Positions 45,914-56,373 of a DNA stretch of 64,000 nucleotides are shown in pieces (the stretch's first letter is position 1; every line of letters starts with the position of its first letter). The notes under the pieces are model-generated. The model was given only the letters and a program-made list of their open reading frames with translations. It was not told the DNA's origin and did not search any database. Source of the stretch: Serratia fonticola (GTDB taxonomy: Bacteria; Pseudomonadota; Gammaproteobacteria; Enterobacterales; Enterobacteriaceae). Made by a program: the position numbers and the translations under genes. The stretch covers positions 3,906,001-3,970,000 of the forward strand of contig NZ_CP011254.1 in the NCBI RefSeq assembly GCF_001006005.1, given 5' to 3'.

Positions 45914-46918
45914 TCAGGCGAGGGTGACGTCACCCTGTAGCTGGCAGCTACAGGCCAGCACGTAGCCCTGTTCGATTTCCGCCTGGGTTAACGTCATGGT
46001 GCTGGTGGTGGTGTATTGGCCATCGATAATACGGGTTTTGCACGAGCCGCAAACGCCAGCACGGCAGGCGGCATTGACCGGTAACTTATGGGCTTCTAAA
46101 GCGGCGAGCAAGGTGCTGCCGACGGGCACGTGGAATTCACGCAGCGGCTGACCGATGCGCAATGTTAACTGTTCGCTTTTCCCATCATCCAACTGCGCCG
46201 AGGTGTGGAACTGTTCCTGGTGGAAGTTGGCTGTGGGGACGCCGAGCCCCAGGCAAAGCTGTTCAACCTGTTGCATGTAAGGGGCCGGGCCGCAGGTCAT
46301 CACGGTACGTGAGGCAATATCCGGCGCGGCCTGTTGCAACACTTGCTCATTGATGCGGCCAGACAGGAAGCCGGGTTGCGCATCCTGCTCTGCCATCAAG
46401 GTCAATTGCAATTGTGGATGGGCGGCACATAGCCGTTGCCACTGTTCGGCAAAAATCACATCGGCAGGGGTGCGGACGTTAAAGATCACCCGGATATCAC
46501 ATTGCGGCTTGTTCACCACCAGCCAGCGGCACATCGACATGATCGGCGTGACGCCACAGCCGGCAGCCAGCATCAGGTAGCTATCGCTGGGGTGTTGCAC
46601 GCAGCTGAATTCTCCCTGGGCATCTGATAGCCAAAGTGTTTGGCCAGGTTTGACCTCTTGCGTCAGCCAGCGTGAGCCGAGGCCATCCGCCAGGCAACGT
46701 ACGCTGATGCTGATAAAAGGACTCAGGCCGGGCGAAGAGGAGAGGGTATAGGCGCGCAGCGTATCTTCACTGTCGCGAATGCTGACCAACGCAAACTGTC
46801 CGGGCTGATAAGGATAAAAGTCGTTATTGATCAGGTTCAGCGTCCAGACGTCGGCGGTTTCCTGTTGCAAGGAGTGCACCTGCATCGGGTTAGGGCAAAG
46901 TGGGCTGGGTTGGCTCAT
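45914..46918 (-). CDS. hcr: NADH oxidoreductase Hcr
   Basis: 334-aa electron-transfer partner of Hcp. N-terminal FAD/NAD(P) reductase domain (RAYTLSSSPG for FAD, LAAGCGVTPIMSM and VMTCGPAPYM for NAD), then a C-terminal plant-type [2Fe-2S] domain with ACRAGVCGSCKTR and LACSC. It follows hcp by 55 bases, the standard hcp-hcr operon. ATG at 46918 preceded by GAGG; a four-codon longer start at 46930 is possible. Confidence 0.93.
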   Translation of the reverse strand: MSQPSPLCPNPMQVHSLQQETADVWTLNLINNDFYPYQPGQFALVSIRDSEDTLRAYTLSSSPGLSPFISISVRCLADGLGSRWLTQEVKPGQTLWLSDAQGEFSCVQHPSDSYLMLAAGCGVTPIMSMCRWLVVNKPQCDIRVIFNVRTPADVIFAEQWQRLCAAHPQLQLTLMAEQDAQPGFLSGRINEQVLQQAAPDIASRTVMTCGPAPYMQQVEQLCLGLGVPTANFHQEQFHTSAQLDDGKSEQLTLRIGQPLREFHVPVGSTLLAALEAHKLPVNAACRAGVCGSCKTRIIDGQYTTTSTMTLTQAEIEQGYVLACSCQLQGDVTLA

Positions 46919-46973
46919 AGGGCACCTCAAAACAAACGGGGCCGCCGCGATGGGCAGCCCCGAAACAACGGCC

Positions 46974-48623
46974 TTAGCCGAGAAGGGTTTGCATATCCTG
47001 CTCTACGGTGGTGACCGAACGCAGGCCGAATTTTTCATTCAGCACCGCCAACAGATTGTCGGTCAGGAAGGCCGGGGCACTTGGGCCGGTGACGATATTT
47101 TTCACCCCTAGCGACAGCAGCGTCAGCAGAATGACGATCGCTTTCTGCTCGAACCACGACAGCACCAGGCTGAGCGGCAGATCGTTGACCGTGCCACCGA
47201 CTTTCTCGGCGAGTTTGACTGCCAGCATTACGGCGGAATAGGCATCGTTACATTGGCCAACGTCCAGCAGGCGCGGTAGGCCTTCCAGCGTGCCGAAGTC
47301 CAGCTTGTTGAAGCGGTATTTACCGCACCCCAGCGTCATGATCAGGCAATCTTGTGGCACGCTGCGGGCAAAATCGGTGAAGTAGCTGCGTTCATCACGG
47401 CTGCCGTCGCAACCACCCACCAGAAATACGTGGCGCAGTTTTTTCTGTACTACCAAGTCAACCACGGTATCGGCAGCGCTGAGCAGTACCTGGCGGCCAA
47501 AACCGACGGTGATCAGTTGTTCGATTTCGCTATAAGGGAAGCCAGCCAACTGCTGCGCCTGAGCGATCACGGTGCTGAAATCATCCCCTTCCAGATGGTT
47601 GACACCAGGCCAGCCAACAATGCTGCGCGTCCAGATGCGATCGCCATAGTTGCCGACGTTCGGATCGATAATGCAGTTGGAGGTCATGACGATCGAGCCC
47701 GGGAATTTGGCGAATTCGGTCTGCTGATTTTGCCAACCACTGCCGTAGTTACCCACCAGGTGCGGGAATTTTTTCAGCTCTGGATAGCCATGGGCCGGTA
47801 ACATTTCGCCGTGGGTATAGACGTTGATGCCGGTACCCGCGGTCTGTTCCAGCAGCAAGCGCAGATCTTTCAGATCGTGGCCGGAGATCAGGATCGCCTT
47901 GCCCGCCACCGGGCGCACGTTGACCGTGGTCGGCTGTGGGTCGCCAAAGGCACTGGTTTCGCCGCGATCCAGAATAGCCATCACGCTGAAGTTCATTTTG
48001 CCGATGGCCATCGAGTTGTTCAGCAGGGTGTCCAGATCGCTCGGTTGGGTGCCCAGCCAGGCCATGAAGGCGTGGTAATCGGCATAGATCTGGTTGTCGA
48101 ACTGGCCCAGCACATGGGCATGTTCCATATAGGCGGCGGCCCCTTTCAGGCCGTACAGGCACAGCATCCGCAGACCGTGGATATCGTCGCCTACCTCGGC
48201 TTTATCTTTATTGAGAGCAAACTGTGCAGCCTGTTGCAACAGCGCAGGCATATCGTCGCCGGCCAGTTGCAGCTGAGCCAGCGGGTGATCGACCTGCACA
48301 CTGGCGTCGAGCAGGCGGCAGCGAACCGCCAGCGAGTCACGCAGGGCAATAGTGTCACGTGCATAACCGATAATGCGTTCGGAATCGAAGTTAACGTTAG
48401 TCAGCGTAGAGAAGAAGGCGCGTGGGGAGAAACTGTCGACATCATGATCGATAATGCCCAACGCGCGCGCCTGCAAGGCCCAGGCAGAGAGCCCTTGCAA
48501 CGCCGCTATCAACAGATCCTGCAGGTCGGAGGTTTCTGCCGTTTTGCCGCACATCCCTTGAGCGTAAGAGCAGCCGTTACCTGCCGGTGTCCGGATGGTT
48601 TGTTCACATTGCACACAGAACAT
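46974..48623 (-). CDS. hcp: Hybrid cluster protein, NO reductase Hcp
   Basis: 549-aa redox enzyme with a [2Fe-2S] and a hybrid Fe-S-O cluster, reducing nitric oxide at low concentration under anaerobic NO stress. The N-terminal cysteines MFCVQCEQT...CSYAQGMC fit the enterobacterial class of Hcp; hybrid cluster ligands lie in [24 protein letters not shown] and [18 protein letters not shown] precedes the ATG. NsrR- and FNR-like sites lie upstream. Unrelated to the type VI Hcp at 19.6 kb. Confidence 0.95.
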   Translation of the reverse strand: MFCVQCEQTIRTPAGNGCSYAQGMCGKTAETSDLQDLLIAALQGLSAWALQARALGIIDHDVDSFSPRAFFSTLTNVNFDSERIIGYARDTIALRDSLAVRCRLLDASVQVDHPLAQLQLAGDDMPALLQQAAQFALNKDKAEVGDDIHGLRMLCLYGLKGAAAYMEHAHVLGQFDNQIYADYHAFMAWLGTQPSDLDTLLNNSMAIGKMNFSVMAILDRGETSAFGDPQPTTVNVRPVAGKAILISGHDLKDLRLLLEQTAGTGINVYTHGEMLPAHGYPELKKFPHLVGNYGSGWQNQQTEFAKFPGSIVMTSNCIIDPNVGNYGDRIWTRSIVGWPGVNHLEGDDFSTVIAQAQQLAGFPYSEIEQLITVGFGRQVLLSAADTVVDLVVQKKLRHVFLVGGCDGSRDERSYFTDFARSVPQDCLIMTLGCGKYRFNKLDFGTLEGLPRLLDVGQCNDAYSAVMLAVKLAEKVGGTVNDLPLSLVLSWFEQKAIVILLTLLSLGVKNIVTGPSAPAFLTDNLLAVLNEKFGLRSVTTVEQDMQTLLG

Positions 48624-48640
48624 AATCGCTTCCTTTTTTA

Positions 48641-48663
48641 AAGTTGCATTTATAATGCTTGTT
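48641..48663. promoter_or_regulatory. NsrR site upstream of hcp
   Basis: AAGTTGCATTT-A-TAATGCTTGTT is a two-half-site dyad matching the NsrR consensus (AAGATGCATTT in each arm), 18 bases before the hcp start. It implies NO-relieved repression, as known in E. coli. Confidence 0.7.
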
Positions 48664-48724
48664 TTGAAGCATAGATCGATGACGCAACCTTAAAAAGGCT
48701 TTTGTGATACAACTTTAACAAAGT

Positions 48725-48738
48725 TTGATTTAGAACAA
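48725..48738. promoter_or_regulatory. FNR-like site upstream of hcp
   Basis: On the hcp strand TTGTT-CTAA-ATCAA matches FNR consensus TTGAT-N4-ATCAA with one mismatch, about 105 bases before the start; expected for anaerobic activation. Confidence 0.65.
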
Positions 48739-48803
48739 GTTGGCGTGCGGATGGGAATTATTACGTTTTGATCAGCAGGCGCGGCGATCCGCGCCCGTGG
48801 GTG

Positions 48804-49700
48804 TCAGGAGAATAGGGCGATTAACACCGGAGCCAACAGGCTCAGCAAGAATCCGTGCACGATGGCGGGAGGCACCATTTCTATCCCGCCGCTGCGTTGC
48901 AGAACCGGCAGTGTGAAATCCATCGAAGTGGCACCACATAAACCCAATGCAGAGGAGCGGCTACGGCGCACCAGCGTAGGGAGCAGCATTATTGCCACCA
49001 GCTCACGAGCGAGATCGTTGAAGAAGGCGGCGCTGCCCATCACTGGGCCATAGGCGTCGGTGATCAGGATGCCGGAAAGGGAGTACCAGCCAAAACCCGA
49101 AGCCATCGCCAAACCGGCTTTCAGCGGCAGCCCCAGCAGCAATGCTGCCACTGCACCGCCCGCCAGCGAACTGAGCGCCACCACCACGGCGACCATCATG
49201 CCACGGCGATTGAGGGCAATCTGGCGCAGCGTCATCCCACTGTTGCGTAGCTGTGCGCCTACCAGAAGCAGCAGAAACAGTAGGGCGTATTCACTGCCTT
49301 GACCGGCATATTGCAGCCAGTGCCACTGGGTGAGACCCAAGGCAAAGCCACCCACTACCACCCCACAAAGCTTCAGGGATTCCAATGCCATATGCAGGCG
49401 TGAGGGCAACGTTTCTTGCTTGTGGGTACTGTGCCAGGGGCGGCGGCGTTCAAACAGCGATAACCACAGAAGATTGGCGCAGAAAATACACAGAAAAAAC
49501 ACCAGGGTGTACTGAAAGATCAGCATCAGGTTGCTGCTGAGGTTTTCCAGGAATGCCAGGCTGATCCCCATAATGAACAGGATCACATACACCATCCAGC
49601 TCAGCAGGCGGTTAATGGCCCGGATCAGGGTGACGCTACGCAAGGGGACAAGATAACCGACGATCAGCGGTATCAGTATAATCAGCAGTCCTGAATACAT
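48804..49700 (-). CDS. lysO: Lysine exporter LysO
   Basis: 298-aa inner-membrane protein with eight or so helices, the LysO (YbjE) family that exports L-lysine and its toxic analogue thialysine. GFGWYSLSGILITDAYGPVMG followed by GSAAFFNDLARE and LGLCGATSMDFTLPVL form the conserved C-terminal block with acidic residues needed for transport. E. coli lysO is ArgR-regulated; I see no clear ARG box here. E. coli has aqpZ before the next gene, missing here. Confidence 0.92.
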   Translation of the reverse strand: MYSGLLIILIPLIVGYLVPLRSVTLIRAINRLLSWMVYVILFIMGISLAFLENLSSNLMLIFQYTLVFFLCIFCANLLWLSLFERRRPWHSTHKQETLPSRLHMALESLKLCGVVVGGFALGLTQWHWLQYAGQGSEYALLFLLLLVGAQLRNSGMTLRQIALNRRGMMVAVVVALSSLAGGAVAALLLGLPLKAGLAMASGFGWYSLSGILITDAYGPVMGSAAFFNDLARELVAIMLLPTLVRRSRSSALGLCGATSMDFTLPVLQRSGGIEMVPPAIVHGFLLSLLAPVLIALFS

Positions 49701-49879
49701 GTGAAACTAGCGTCCTTTAAGTTGGGATAATGCGGCAAACCTAACACGCTAACCAAAATGGGCTAAGGAGTAAAGTGGCGTATTTACGTGGTTTGCAGCA
49801 CGCTGTGGCAATGTCTGCTTGACCTGTAATGGCTTTATTGCTCATCCTCAAGGTATCAGGCGAATAAAGGAGTCAGCAG

Positions 49880-51535
49880 ATGTACCTGGAGCGTATTGAG
49901 ATTGTAGGATTCCGCGGTATCAACCGGCTTTCACTGACGTTGGATGATAATACCGTGCTACTCGGGGAAAATGCCTGGGGCAAGTCCAGCCTGCTGGACG
50001 CCATGACCTTTTTGCTGGCCCCCGAACAGACGCTGTACCGCTTTGAAGCCAAAGATTTCTACTTCCCACCTGGCGACGAGGCGGCCAAAGATCGTCATTT
50101 GCAGATTATCTTTACCTTTTGTGAAAAGGATACCGGCCATGCGCATCTGCCGCGCTATCGCCATCTTTCACCTCTGTGGTCGAAGGGGGAAGATAACCTG
50201 AGCCGCATTCACTACTGCTGCGTGGGGGAATTAGACGATGATGGCACGGTATGCACCTGGCGGCGTTTTCTTGATGCCGATGGCAACGCCTTGCACCTGC
50301 ACCATATCGATCAACTGGTACACGCCCTGATCCGTATTCATCCGGTGCTGCGGCTGCGTGATGCGCGCTTTATCCGCCGCCTGCGGCCCAGCTCACTCAG
50401 CGATCGCCTTCCTGCCGATAACGAAGCCCTGGCACAGCAGTTGGATCAACTGACGCGTGAACTGGTGCGCAACCCGCAAAAGCTGACCAATGCCGAACTA
50501 CGGCAGGGGCTGGCGGCGATGCAGCAGTTGCTGGAACACTATTTTGCCGAGCAAGGTTCGCAGATTGCCGGGCCTCGCCATCGTCGCCAACCGGAACAAC
50601 AGGCGTGGCGATCGTTGGACAGCATCAACCGCATGATTGCCGAACCTAACAGCCGCAGCATGCGACTGATCCTGCTGGGGATGTTCTCTACGTTGCTGCA
50701 GGCCAAGGGCAACGTAAAACTCGATCCCCATGCCCGGCCATTATTGCTGGTTGAAGACCCGGAAACGCGCCTGCATCCCATCATGCTGTCGGTAGCCTGG
50801 GGGTTGCTCAACCAGATGCCGTTGCAGCGCATTACCACCACCAACTCCAGCGAGCTGGTGTCGCTGGTGCCGGTGGAGCATATTTGCCGTCTGGTGCGCG
50901 AATCTGCCCGGGTTGCCACCTATCGCCTTGGGCCAAAGGGGCTAAGTGCGGAGGATGGGCGGCGCATTGCGTTCCACATCCGCTTTAACCGGCCGGCCTC
51001 GCTGTTTGCCCGCTGCTGGCTGCTGGTGGAAGGGGAAACCGAAGTCTGGTTGCTCAACGAGCTTGCGCGCCAGTGTGGCTATCGTTTCGAGTCCGAAGGC
51101 GTAAGGGTGATCGAGTTTGCCCAATGCGGGCTGAAACCCTTGCTGAAGTTTGCCCGGCGCATGGGCATTGAATGGCACGCCCTGGTAGATGGTGACGAAG
51201 CCGGGAAGAAATATGCCAATGCCGTGCGCAGCATGCTGGATAATCACGAAGATAACGAGCGCGATCGTTTGACCGCGCTACCTGCGCCGGATATGGAGCA
51301 TTTCATGTATCGGGAGGGATTCAGCTCGGTCTATCACCGGGTGGCTTCGGTACCGCTAAAGGTACAGATGCCGGTGCGTAAGGTGATCATCAAAGCGGTG
51401 CATCACACTTCAAAACCCGATCTGGCGATTGAGGTGGCCATGCAGGCCGGGGTGTGGGGCACCGACTCGGTGCCCCCGTTGTTGAAGAAAATGTTCTCCC
51501 GCGTGATGTGGCTGGCGCGGGGCCGGGCGGATTAA
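49880..51535 (+). CDS. ybjD: OLD-family ATP-dependent nuclease YbjD
   Basis: 551 aa: an N-terminal ATPase domain of the ABC/AAA15 type (Walker A GENAWGKSS at about 29-37, signature/Walker B region LLLVEDPETRLHP) and a C-terminal TOPRIM domain (LLVEGETEVWLL glutamate, LVDGDEAGKK aspartates), the OLD architecture shared with P2 Old but diverged. Role in E. coli unknown. It overlaps the convergent ybjX by four bases. Confidence 0.9.
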   Translation: MYLERIEIVGFRGINRLSLTLDDNTVLLGENAWGKSSLLDAMTFLLAPEQTLYRFEAKDFYFPPGDEAAKDRHLQIIFTFCEKDTGHAHLPRYRHLSPLWSKGEDNLSRIHYCCVGELDDDGTVCTWRRFLDADGNALHLHHIDQLVHALIRIHPVLRLRDARFIRRLRPSSLSDRLPADNEALAQQLDQLTRELVRNPQKLTNAELRQGLAAMQQLLEHYFAEQGSQIAGPRHRRQPEQQAWRSLDSINRMIAEPNSRSMRLILLGMFSTLLQAKGNVKLDPHARPLLLVEDPETRLHPIMLSVAWGLLNQMPLQRITTTNSSELVSLVPVEHICRLVRESARVATYRLGPKGLSAEDGRRIAFHIRFNRPASLFARCWLLVEGETEVWLLNELARQCGYRFESEGVRVIEFAQCGLKPLLKFARRMGIEWHALVDGDEAGKKYANAVRSMLDNHEDNERDRLTALPAPDMEHFMYREGFSSVYHRVASVPLKVQMPVRKVIIKAVHHTSKPDLAIEVAMQAGVWGTDSVPPLLKKMFSRVMWLARGRAD

Positions 51536-52473
51536 GAAAAGTGTTTGCTAATCCCCTGTTGGAGCTCATCCAGTAACTGGTAACGGCGACGATATTCCGC
51601 GCGTTTTTTGCTGGCGATGGTTTCCATCGGCTTGCGGCCAATGCGCTCGGGTAACAGGAAATAGCCGTTATCGAGTTGCTTGCCGCCCATGGAAAGCCAG
51701 AACTGATCGTAATCAGCATGCAGCTGACTTTTCTTTTTGTGGTGGTAACGCCAGTTTTGGTAAATATGGGTGGTGTTGCCTACCGCGATCAACTGCCGGA
51801 TACCCAACTGTTGTGCCAGGTGGCAAATGCCTTCCAACACCAGGCGTTTTGGAAACAGGCCGTGGCAGGCTTTAGTCGTATTCTGGATTTCAGCGTGCGG
51901 CACCGTGGAATTGGCGCCTTGCATACCGCCGATAAATAACGTGGGTTGTTGCTGGTAATTCATCAAGGTGAAGGTCATTTCAGCCAGCATGACCCCTTGG
52001 CTATTGCGCAACAGCAGGGTCGTTTCCCCCTCTTTATTCAAGTGGTCCAGAGAGGCCAGTTGCAGGCAGATGTGCTCACCATTTTTGTCCTGTGCGCGGC
52101 TTAAGGTAAAGGGATGGCTGCTCAGTTGGCCGAGGTGCATCTTCAGCGGCATGCGTTGGGCGAGCAGATCGTAGTGATCGCGCAGGGCAAACAGACGGTC
52201 GATGCGGCTCATGTTGTTCGCCAGATAGGGGCGATGCAGCTTGCAGGGCAGATTGGGCTGTGCGTTTAAAATCTCATCCAGCAGCGGGTTGGCGGCCAGC
52301 GTATTGAGCAGGCTGCTAGTCGTGGGCCAGCAGAGCAGCGAACGGCCAAGAAACTTAAGGCGGAATGACGTTTTTTTCCAGGCATTGCTGGGCACTTTCT
52401 CGCCGTTGATCAGTGCCGTCATCAGTTGGCTGGCCGGTTTGGCCGATATGAGTGGATAGCTTAGCTGAGACAT
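51532..52473 (-). CDS. ybjX: VirK/YbjX family DUF535 protein
   Basis: 313 aa of the DUF535 family, which includes Shigella VirK and Salmonella SomA-like proteins linked to virulence-factor export and membrane stress. Recognised by MKMHLGQLSSHPFTLSRAQ, LFIGGMQGANS and KRLVLEGICHLAQQLG. Function uncertain; E. coli ybjX is PhoP-regulated. Convergent with ybjD with a 4-bp overlap at the 3' ends. Confidence 0.9.
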   Translation of the reverse strand: MSQLSYPLISAKPASQLMTALINGEKVPSNAWKKTSFRLKFLGRSLLCWPTTSSLLNTLAANPLLDEILNAQPNLPCKLHRPYLANNMSRIDRLFALRDHYDLLAQRMPLKMHLGQLSSHPFTLSRAQDKNGEHICLQLASLDHLNKEGETTLLLRNSQGVMLAEMTFTLMNYQQQPTLFIGGMQGANSTVPHAEIQNTTKACHGLFPKRLVLEGICHLAQQLGIRQLIAVGNTTHIYQNWRYHHKKKSQLHADYDQFWLSMGGKQLDNGYFLLPERIGRKPMETIASKKRAEYRRRYQLLDELQQGISKHFS

Positions 52474-52669
52474 GATGAAATCCTGGTTTGTGTCTAAAAG
52501 ACTATTTCATCAAGGTTTCACTAAACAGGAGTTCAATACGGCAGGGCAAAATTGCCTTGCTCGAAATACGTTGAGCCTGGGTTTAATTATCGGAAACGCA
52601 ACATGCTAATTTACTTGGGTTGCCATGGTTGGCAGCCTGAGAACGACAGGAAACAGGTAGGAACAAACA

Positions 52670-53785
52670 TTGACGTGGTTATTCAAAAGTAAGAAACGCG
52701 GGTTGCTGGTGTGTGCCGTTCTGGTGGTGCTTGCCGTTGTGGCTTATTGGCACTTTAGCCATCCGGCCCCGGTGGAGTTTAAGACCGTCAAGGTTGCTAA
52801 ACGCGATCTGGAGCAAAGCGTATTGGCAACCGGCCAACTGGATGCGGTGCGTAAGGTTGATGTGGGGGCTCAGGTCAGCGGACAGTTGGAGAGCCTGAAG
52901 GTCGAGATTGGCGATAAGGTACAAAAAGGCCAACTGCTCGGCATTATCGATCCCGAACAGGCACAAAACAGCATTCGCGAAGGCGAAGCCACCCTGCAGC
53001 AACTGCAAGCCCAGCTGCAACAGGCTTTGGCAGAGCAACAACTGGCGGCGGTGACCTTGCAGCGTAACCGCGAACTGGCCAAGGTGCAGGCGGTGTCGCG
53101 CCAGGATTTGGATAAATTCACCACTGAGCTGGCGGTAAAAAAAGCGCAGGTTGAAACCACCAGAGCGCAGATCGCCAAAAATCAGGCCAGCCTGGATACC
53201 GCCAAGATCAATCTTGCCTATACCCGTATCGAAGCGCCGATGGACGGTGATGTGGTTCAGATCACCACCTTACAGGGCCAGACGGTGATCGCCGCGCAGC
53301 AAGCGCCCAACATTCTGACGTTGGCAGACATGAGTAGCATGATGGTGAAGGCCCAGGTTTCCGAGGCGGACGTGATCCACCTCAAGCCGGGGTTGAAAGC
53401 CTGGTTTACCGTGCTGGGCGATCCGAGCAAACGTTTTGACGGCGAGCTGAAAGACATTCAGCCCACGCCAGAGAAGGTCAACAACGCCATTTTCTATTAC
53501 GCGCGTTTCGAAGTGCCAAACCCACAGGGCTTGCTGCGTCTGCAAATGACCGCACAGGTGCATATTCAGCTGGCTGGCGTCAGCGATGCGCTGGTGATCC
53601 CGCTGGCGGCATTGGGGGATCAGATCGCCGATAACCGTTACCACATTTCGGTGCTGAAACAGGGCAAGGAAGAGAAGCGGGAAGTCACGATCGGCATTCG
53701 CAACAATGTGGATGTGCAGATTGTCAGCGGGTTGCAGGCCGGTGAAGAAGTGATTGTCAGCCGCGGCGGCGCGGAGGCCAGCTGA
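52670..53785 (+). CDS. macA: Macrolide efflux adaptor MacA
   Basis: 371-aa periplasmic membrane-fusion protein linking MacB to TolC. N-terminal signal anchor ([18 protein letters not shown]), a lipoyl domain split around a long helical hairpin (about 70-160), beta-barrel and membrane-proximal domains. Start TTG at 52670 preceded by TAGGA seven bases upstream. The stop overlaps the macB ATG by one base, so the two are coupled. Confidence 0.94.
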   Translation: MTWLFKSKKRGLLVCAVLVVLAVVAYWHFSHPAPVEFKTVKVAKRDLEQSVLATGQLDAVRKVDVGAQVSGQLESLKVEIGDKVQKGQLLGIIDPEQAQNSIREGEATLQQLQAQLQQALAEQQLAAVTLQRNRELAKVQAVSRQDLDKFTTELAVKKAQVETTRAQIAKNQASLDTAKINLAYTRIEAPMDGDVVQITTLQGQTVIAAQQAPNILTLADMSSMMVKAQVSEADVIHLKPGLKAWFTVLGDPSKRFDGELKDIQPTPEKVNNAIFYYARFEVPNPQGLLRLQMTAQVHIQLAGVSDALVIPLAALGDQIADNRYHISVLKQGKEEKREVTIGIRNNVDVQIVSGLQAGEEVIVSRGGAEAS

Positions 53786-55731
53786 TGACGGCACTGTTAG
53801 AACTGAGTGATATCCGGCGCAGCTACCTCTCCGGCGATCAGACCATAGACGTGCTGAAAAACGTCAGTCTGCGCATTGATGCTGGTGAGATGGTGGCGAT
53901 TATGGGGGCTTCTGGCTCCGGTAAATCGACGCTGATGAACATTCTCGGCTGCCTGGACAAGCCCAGCGCCGGGACTTACCGCGTAGCCGGGCAGGATGTG
54001 GCAACGCTTGATGGCGATGCGCTGGCCCAGCTGCGGCGCGAGCATTTTGGCTTTATCTTCCAGCGTTATCATCTGCTACCCCATCTGAGTGCGGCGCATA
54101 ACGTGGAGGTGCCTGCAGTTTATGCCGGGCTAAGCAAGGCAGCACGGCGCGAAAGGGCGGCGGCCTTGTTGCAACGTCTGGGGTTGGGGGAACGTATTAC
54201 CTACCGGCCAAGCCAGCTTTCGGGCGGGCAGCAGCAGCGTGTCAGTATTGCGCGGGCTTTGATGAACGGTGGTCAGGTGATCCTGGCGGATGAACCGACC
54301 GGTGCGCTCGACAGCCATTCCGGTGAAGAGGTAATGACGATCCTCAAGCAACTGCGCGAGCAGGGGCACACCGTGATTATCGTCACGCACGATCCGGCGG
54401 TAGCACAGCAGGCGGAGCGGATTATCGAGATCCGCGACGGTGAAATCATCGCCGACTCTCGGCCACAGGCGCAGGGTAACCCGCAGGCCAAAATGCTGGA
54501 TATGGCCACGCCAGCGCCTTCCTGGCAGCAGGTAGCTGGTCGTTTCCGTGAAGCGTTGGTCATGGCTTGGCGGGCTATGGCAGCCAACAAGATGCGCACG
54601 GCGTTAACCATGTTGGGGATCATCATCGGCATTGCCTCAGTGGTCTCGATTCTGGTGATCGGCGACGCGGCCAAACAGATGATCCTGGCAGACATCAAAT
54701 CCATCGGCACCAACACCGTGGACATCTATCCCGGTAAAGACTTTGGAGACGATGATCCCAGCTTCCGCCAGGCGTTGAAGTATGGCGATCTAAGCGCGTT
54801 GCGTGAGCAGCCTTATGTCAGTGCGCTTTCGCCGAATATCAGCAGCAGCATGCGGCTACGGTTTGGCAATATTGATGTTGCCGCCAACGTCGCGGGCGTC
54901 AGTGAACAATATTTTCGAGTTTACGGCATGACGCTTTCCCAGGGGGTCGGTATCGATACCCTCCAGGTGCAATCCCAGGCGCAGGTGGTGGTGATCGACG
55001 CCAATACTCAGCGGCGGCTGTTCCCGCATAAAAAAAACGTGGTGGGTGAGGTGATCCTGATCGGCAATATGCCAGCCACGGTAGTGGGTGTGGCGCAGGA
55101 AAAGCAGTCGATGTTCGGCAGCAGCAAGGCGCTGAGCGTATGGGTGCCCTATAGCACGATGGCCAATCGCCTGATGGGCAACGACTATTTTGACTCGATC
55201 ACCGTGCGTATCCGTGAGGGTTATAACAGCCAGGAAGCGGAACAGCAGTTGACGCGGTTGCTGACGCTGCGCCACGGCAAGAAAGACTTCTTCACCTACA
55301 ACATGGACAGCCTGGTGCAAACCGCGGAGAAAACCACCCGCACGTTGCAACTGTTCCTGACCCTGGTGGCGGTGATTTCGCTGGTGGTTGGCGGGATTGG
55401 GGTGATGAATATCATGCTGGTCTCGGTAACGGAAAGGACGCGTGAAATCGGCATTCGCATGGCGGTGGGCGCGCGCTCTGGCGATGTCCTGCAACAGTTC
55501 CTGATCGAGGCGGTGCTGGTCTGCCTGGTGGGGGGCGCGTTGGGGATAGCGCTGTCGTTCGCGATTGGCCTGCTGGTGCAGTTAGCGATGCCGGGCTGGC
55601 AGATCAGCTTCCCGCCGGTGGCCTTGCTGAGTGCGTTCTTGTGTTCCACCGGTATTGGCGTGGTGTTCGGCTATCTGCCGGCACGTAGCGCTGCGCGGTT
55701 GAATCCGATTGATGCGTTGGCACGTGAGTAA
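53785..55731 (+). CDS. macB: Macrolide/enterotoxin ABC exporter MacB
   Basis: 648-aa ABC exporter of the mechanotransmission type; with MacA and TolC it expels macrolides and enterotoxin ST-II. Cytosolic ATPase first: Walker A GASGSGKST, signature LSGGQQQRV, Walker B VILADEPTGAL. A helix and membrane region follow: one N-terminal TM (MRTALTMLGIIIGIASVVSI, about 270-290), a large periplasmic domain, then three C-terminal helices including VVGGIGVMNIMLVSVTERTR. Confidence 0.95.
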   Translation: MTALLELSDIRRSYLSGDQTIDVLKNVSLRIDAGEMVAIMGASGSGKSTLMNILGCLDKPSAGTYRVAGQDVATLDGDALAQLRREHFGFIFQRYHLLPHLSAAHNVEVPAVYAGLSKAARRERAAALLQRLGLGERITYRPSQLSGGQQQRVSIARALMNGGQVILADEPTGALDSHSGEEVMTILKQLREQGHTVIIVTHDPAVAQQAERIIEIRDGEIIADSRPQAQGNPQAKMLDMATPAPSWQQVAGRFREALVMAWRAMAANKMRTALTMLGIIIGIASVVSILVIGDAAKQMILADIKSIGTNTVDIYPGKDFGDDDPSFRQALKYGDLSALREQPYVSALSPNISSSMRLRFGNIDVAANVAGVSEQYFRVYGMTLSQGVGIDTLQVQSQAQVVVIDANTQRRLFPHKKNVVGEVILIGNMPATVVGVAQEKQSMFGSSKALSVWVPYSTMANRLMGNDYFDSITVRIREGYNSQEAEQQLTRLLTLRHGKKDFFTYNMDSLVQTAEKTTRTLQLFLTLVAVISLVVGGIGVMNIMLVSVTERTREIGIRMAVGARSGDVLQQFLIEAVLVCLVGGALGIALSFAIGLLVQLAMPGWQISFPPVALLSAFLCSTGIGVVFGYLPARSAARLNPIDALARE

Positions 55732-55741
55732 CAGCAAAAAT

Positions 55742-55772
55742 AAAATGCCAGTCGTACGGCGGCTGGCATTTT
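55742..55772. terminator. Bidirectional terminator between macB and cspD
   Basis: AAAATGCCAG-TCGTACGGCGG-CTGGCATTTT; symmetric A/T runs suit both convergent genes. Confidence 0.82.
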
Positions 55773-55807
55773 GAGTTGGCAGTGCAGAAGTGGCTGAAGG
55801 GGAGCGT

Positions 55808-56029
55808 TTAGGCCATTGCCTCGCTTTCCAGCGGCATAATCAGGCTCGCGTGGTTCCCTTTCGGCCCTTGATGTACGTCAAACCTGACCTGTTGGCCCGC
55901 TTTCAACGTTCGGTAGCCATCCATTTTAATTGTTGAATAATGCGCGAAGATATCTTCACCGCCGCCTTCCGGGCAGATAAAGCCGAACCCTTTGGCGTTA
56001 TTGAACCATTTAACAGTACCCGTCTCCAT
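55808..56029 (-). CDS. cspD: Cold-shock-like replication inhibitor CspD
   Basis: 73-aa single-stranded nucleic acid-binding cold-shock domain protein; in E. coli it inhibits DNA replication and is induced in stationary phase, not by cold. RNP1 KGFGFICPEGG and RNP2 DIFAHYSTI are present. Divergent from clpS as in E. coli. Confidence 0.95.
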   Translation of the reverse strand: METGTVKWFNNAKGFGFICPEGGGEDIFAHYSTIKMDGYRTLKAGQQVRFDVHQGPKGNHASLIMPLESEAMA

Positions 56030-56373
56030 GCTGCTACATCCCTCGCAATGCTATTTTTAAAATGAGATGAATAACTGATCCAGGTGAGTACCAACTGGTC
56101 AAAAGACCAACAACTCACAAAATTACACTCTAGAGCAAATGATCAACACGTCAAGGGATCGGCCAATGACCGCGTCGGGCAGTTCACCAAAGTTTGAAGT
56201 AGTTAACGCTATTGACATGGTTTGGTAACAAATTGTGGCTGCGATAAGGGCGATTAATCGCGTTGTGCTGCGGCACGTTAACCGCGAAGATGGTAAAATA
56301 GTCTTGATACTCCCGTTTGAATAACCCGAACATGGCCCCATATACTGAGGCATGGCAGAGAAGATGAGCAGCA
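56030..56373. other. Divergent promoter region cspD/clpS
   Basis: About 345 bases. Must hold promoters for both genes. I see no operator or RNA gene; two open frames here (up to 109 codons on the minus strand) look spurious. Confidence 0.5.

Noticed and set aside
47811..48641. 276-codon frame antisense to hcp
   Set aside because: Antisense shadow of a conserved gene; histidine- and glutamine-rich composition is typical of such shadows.
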